DNA of 47,030 bases from Altererythrobacter sp. (GTDB taxonomy: Bacteria; Pseudomonadota; Alphaproteobacteria; Sphingomonadales; Sphingomonadaceae). The stretch lies in contig JALRKY010000076.1 of NCBI GenBank assembly GCA_023260985.1, positions 1 through 47,030 of the forward strand. Direction: 5' to 3'. A program made the position numbers and the translations under genes. Under the pieces are notes generated by a model. That model searched no databases, was not told where the DNA came from, and worked only from the letters and a program-made list of their open reading frames with translations. Below are positions 43,052 to 47,030 of this stretch, in pieces; positions within the stretch are counted from its first letter, which is position 1, and each line of letters starts with the position of its first letter.

Positions 43052-45076
43052 CTATTCGAGTTCCAAAATGATCGCATCGACCGCCAGGCTGTCGCCCTCG
43101 GCTGCGTTGATCTTTGCCACTACCGCCTGCTTCTCGGCGCGAAGGATGTTTTCCATCTTCATCGCTTCGACCGTGGCGAGCGGCTGGCCCGGCTGGACCT
43201 CCTCGCCCTCGGCCACATGCAGCTTCACCAGCAGCCCCGGCATCGGGCAAATCAGCAGCTTCGAAAGGTCCGGCGGGACCTTTTCGAGCATGTGCCGCGC
43301 GAGATGCGCGATGCGAGCGGGCAGCACGCGCATCTGATGCGTCGCGCCACGCGTGGTCACGGAATAGCCGGTGCGGGTTGGCGCTAGCTGGATCGTCAGC
43401 GCTTCTCCTTCGAGCTCGATATCGACCATCGTCTCGCCCGGTGTGTAGTCGAAGCTGAGTTCGACCGGCTCGCCATCGACGGTAATCGCCTCTTCCTCGA
43501 GCACGACGGTATATTCATTGTCACCGATCTTCACCGCCCAGTCGCCCGGCGCGGCAAGGTCGTCATCCGCCAGCTGCTGGTCGATATGGCGCGCACGGTC
43601 GGCATCGGCCGTAGCGAGCACGCCGCCGATCGCTGCCAGTCCGCGAAGCAGGTCCTCTGAAGCTGCGGCGCCTTCGAACCCGTCAGGATATTCCTCGGCG
43701 ATGAAGCCGGTGGTCAGCTCGCCCGAGCGGAAGCGCGGGTGCTGCATGATGGCGCTAAGGAAGTCGACATTGTGCCCCAGCCCCTTGATGCGGAAGGCAT
43801 CGAGTGCCTGGATCTGCAAATCTGCCGCTTCGTCGCGGGTCTTGCCCCAGGTGATCAGCTTGGCAATCATCGGGTCATAAAACATGCTGACTTCGCCGCC
43901 TTCATAGACGCCGTCGTCCACGCGAACGCCGTCCACCCCGCGGCGGCCGTTTGCGCTGCCATCGTCGGTCCAGCCTTCGAGCGGCGGCTTATATTCGACC
44001 AGTCGCCCGGTCGACGGCAGGAAGCCGCGATAGGGGTCTTCGGCATAGACGCGGTTCTCGATCGCCCAGCCGTCGATCCCGACATCGTCCTGCGTGAAGC
44101 CCAGCTTCTCGCCCGCGGCAACGCGGATCATCTGCTCGACAAGGTCGATCCCGGTGATCGCCTCGGTCACCGGGTGCTCGACCTGCAGGCGGGTGTTCAT
44201 TTCGAGGAAGTAAAAGCTCTCGCCGGTCTTGTCGGCGCCGCTCACGATCAGTTCGACCGTGCCCGCAGAGTGATATCCCACCGTCTGCGCCAACGCGACG
44301 CATTGCTCGCCCATCGCCTTGCGCATCTTGGGGGTGACGAAGGGCGAAGGCGCTTCCTCCACCACCTTCTGGTGGCGTCGCTGGATGCTGCATTCGCGCT
44401 CGTTGAGGTAGAGAACGTTGCCGTGCTTGTCGCCAAGGATCTGGATTTCGATATGGCGCGGGTCGAGGATGAATTTCTCAATGAAAACGCGGTCGTCGCC
44501 GAAGGAGTTGAGGCCCTCGCGCTTCACGCTTTCGAAGCCTTCGCGCACGTCCTTTTCATTATAGGCGAGCCGCATGCCCTTGCCGCCACCGCCGGCGCTG
44601 GCCTTCATCATCACCGGATAGCCGATGTCATTGGCGATCTTCACAGCATGCTCGGTGTCGTCGATCTCGCCGACATATCCCGGCACGACGTTGACGCCGG
44701 CTTCCTTCGCCAGCTTCTTGCTTTCGATCTTGTCGCCCATCGCGCCGATCGCGTTCACCGGCGGGCCAATGAAGGCGATGCCTTCCTTCTCCAGCGCTTC
44801 GACGAAACTGGCGCGTTCGGAAAGGAAGCCATAGCCCGGATGGACCGCCTCGGCTCCCGTCTGCTTGCAGGCGGCGATGATCTTGTCCGCGATCAGATAG
44901 CTTTCGGAAGCGGGCGACGGGCCGATGTGCACCGCCTCGTCCGCCATTTTCACGAACGGCGCGCGGGCATCGGCATCGGAATAGACCGCCACGGTCTGGA
45001 TACCCATGCGGCGCGCGGTCTTGATGACCCGGCATGCGATTTCGCCGCGATTGGCAATCAGTATCTTGGAAAACAA
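43052..45076 (-). CDS. pccA: Acetyl/propionyl-CoA carboxylase, biotin-carrying alpha subunit
   Basis: The 674-residue subunit carries biotin carboxylase (FSKILIANRGEIACRVIKTA, SAGGGGKGMRLAYNEKD, FLEMNTRLQVEHPVTE), a middle BT domain, and the C-terminal biotin domain with the modified lysine in VEAMKMENILRAE. With a beta subunit it makes methylmalonyl-CoA from propionyl-CoA. Methylmalonyl-CoA mutase nearby on the same strand supports propionate over acetyl substrate. Start: TTG 45076 with GGAGG before it; a second TTG ten codons upstream (45106) is less likely. The ribosome-binding site is inside a hairpin (45077-45133). Confidence 0.92.
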   Translation of the reverse strand: MFSKILIANRGEIACRVIKTARRMGIQTVAVYSDADARAPFVKMADEAVHIGPSPASESYLIADKIIAACKQTGAEAVHPGYGFLSERASFVEALEKEGIAFIGPPVNAIGAMGDKIESKKLAKEAGVNVVPGYVGEIDDTEHAVKIANDIGYPVMMKASAGGGGKGMRLAYNEKDVREGFESVKREGLNSFGDDRVFIEKFILDPRHIEIQILGDKHGNVLYLNERECSIQRRHQKVVEEAPSPFVTPKMRKAMGEQCVALAQTVGYHSAGTVELIVSGADKTGESFYFLEMNTRLQVEHPVTEAITGIDLVEQMIRVAAGEKLGFTQDDVGIDGWAIENRVYAEDPYRGFLPSTGRLVEYKPPLEGWTDDGSANGRRGVDGVRVDDGVYEGGEVSMFYDPMIAKLITWGKTRDEAADLQIQALDAFRIKGLGHNVDFLSAIMQHPRFRSGELTTGFIAEEYPDGFEGAAASEDLLRGLAAIGGVLATADADRARHIDQQLADDDLAAPGDWAVKIGDNEYTVVLEEEAITVDGEPVELSFDYTPGETMVDIELEGEALTIQLAPTRTGYSVTTRGATHQMRVLPARIAHLARHMLEKVPPDLSKLLICPMPGLLVKLHVAEGEEVQPGQPLATVEAMKMENILRAEKQAVVAKINAAEGDSLAVDAIILELE

Positions 45077-45133
45077 ACGGGCCTCCGAAGGTCGCAATGA
45101 CGTCAAACGCCTATGCCCACCTCGAAGGCCCGT
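45077..45133 (-). promoter_or_regulatory. Hairpin covering the pccA ribosome-binding site
   Basis: On the minus strand ACGGGCCTTCGA (45133-45122) pairs over 12 positions, one a G-U pair, with TCGGAGGCCCGT (45088-45077), with 33 bases between. The 3' arm holds the GGAGG of pccA and ends directly at its TTG start, followed by TTTGTTTT. It could sequester the ribosome-binding site. It could also act as a terminator or attenuator after the small gene upstream, although the loop is long for that. Confidence 0.5.
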
Positions 45134-45160
45134 ATCAAGCTAGTCAATTTCGGTTAGGCG

Positions 45161-45622
45161 CTACTCCGCTTCGGGGCGGTCGATATGGACCAGCGATTCC
45201 TTCTCATAGGCGATCAGCGAGTCGAATTCGTCGATCAGCTCCTGGCGCTTTTCTTCGCTGCCGGTGAGTTCCTTGAGCGCTTCCCAAGCCTTGGCGAATT
45301 CCGGGTTGCGCCGCCAGCTCATCTGGTCCGGCCCGGCCTTCATCGGCCACAGCGTGATCTGGTCGTAATCGCCGATATTGACGTGGATCGCCTTGGCCTC
45401 GATCCCGGCAGTCGTCAGCGCCTTGTCGAAATAGTCGTTGATGATCTCACGCGCCCGGCCAATCTTGCCCGGCTTGAACTTGGTCATCGTGAGTTGGTAC
45501 CAATCGACATTCTGCCGTTCGATCTCGCCCGCTTCGTGGTGATCGGCAAGAGCAGGCGTTTCCCCGACGCCCATTGTGGTCGCAAGCGCGAATGCAGCAG
45601 CAGCCAGTATCGATTTACGCAT
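45161..45622 (-). CDS. Small secreted protein, probable dimeric alpha/beta-barrel fold, 153 aa
   Basis: A signal peptide (MRKSILAAAAFALATTMGVG...ALA) precedes a short histidine/acidic stretch (DHHEAGEIERQ) and a NIPSNAP-like domain: WYQLTMTKFKPGKIGRAREI, then AIHVNIGDYDQITLWPM, then a helical tail. It aligns with the secreted protein at 4170-4598. It lies between methylmalonyl-CoA mutase and pccA on the same strand, 101 bases after the former. A link to propionate metabolism is not expected for a periplasmic protein, so the placing is unexplained. GGGGGGG precedes the ATG. Confidence 0.75.
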   Translation of the reverse strand: MRKSILAAAAFALATTMGVGETPALADHHEAGEIERQNVDWYQLTMTKFKPGKIGRAREIINDYFDKALTTAGIEAKAIHVNIGDYDQITLWPMKAGPDQMSWRRNPEFAKAWEALKELTGSEEKRQELIDEFDSLIAYEKESLVHIDRPEAE

Positions 45623-45723
45623 AGGTCGTTCCCCCCCTGTTGGGAAATGCGACCCGATGGGGAGGACCCTAGCGGCCTTGGTAGCAAGCTATTGTATCAA
45701 AACGACATGGGTGTCGGAGAAAC

Positions 45724-47030
<1,307 letters not shown>

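Noticed and set aside
43739..45100. A 453-residue open frame antisense to pccA
   Set aside because: A shadow of high-G+C codon use; pccA has all its catalytic motifs.

Overview
This window is a G+C-rich stretch of alphaproteobacterial chromosome. Gene content and order point to the Sphingomonadales, probably Erythrobacteraceae (inference). The markers are recG/sdhE/mfd together, alphaproteobacterial-type AddA and AddB, a DivL-like kinase with tyrosine in place of the phospho-accepting histidine, the AmgK-MurU peptidoglycan recycling pair, Flp pilin, and aroK-aroB beside xerD-accA. I see no CRISPR array, prophage or insertion sequence. Most of the window is core housekeeping DNA.

Left end (1-4.7 kb): a tRNA-Pro(CGG) whose acceptor stem does not pair cleanly, an A/T-richer 2OG-Fe(II) oxygenase gene that looks imported, a short-chain dehydrogenase, recG on the minus strand, and a small secreted protein. 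From 4.7 to 17.9 kb come sdhE, mfd, a stand-alone EAL phosphodiesterase, NAD kinase, tRNA-Asn, a TauE/SafE permease, a GNAT acetyltransferase, secA, argJ, an inositol-monophosphatase-family protein, thioredoxin, and two small secreted proteins of unknown function.

From 17.9 to 28.9 kb, six minus-strand genes run with start/stop overlaps at every junction: divL-like kinase, tsaE, amgK, murU, addB, addA. trxA follows 48 bases later. The run joins cell-cycle signalling, tRNA modification, wall recycling and double-strand-break repair. ahcY lies upstream behind its own terminator and is divergent from a 1-Cys peroxiredoxin.

From 31.2 to 34.5 kb is a patch of small, partly decayed genes. A membrane protein has an in-frame TGA, a first Flp pilin copy has an in-frame TAG, an intact Flp pilin is preceded by a CtrA-like site, and a degraded LysM-type tail of an M48 peptidase abuts accA. 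folE, a zincin-like metallopeptidase, tRNA-Arg(ACG) and mutT lie among them.

From 34.4 to 43.0 kb, a minus-strand group (a small membrane protein, a large secreted protein, xerD, accA) diverges from a plus-strand group (aroK, aroB, POT transporter, cyclase-family hydrolase, enoyl-CoA hydratase). The right end holds propionyl-CoA degradation genes: methylmalonyl-CoA mutase (running off the window), a secreted protein homologous to the one at 4170, and the biotin-carrying carboxylase subunit. An RNA hairpin would cover the ribosome-binding site of the carboxylase gene.
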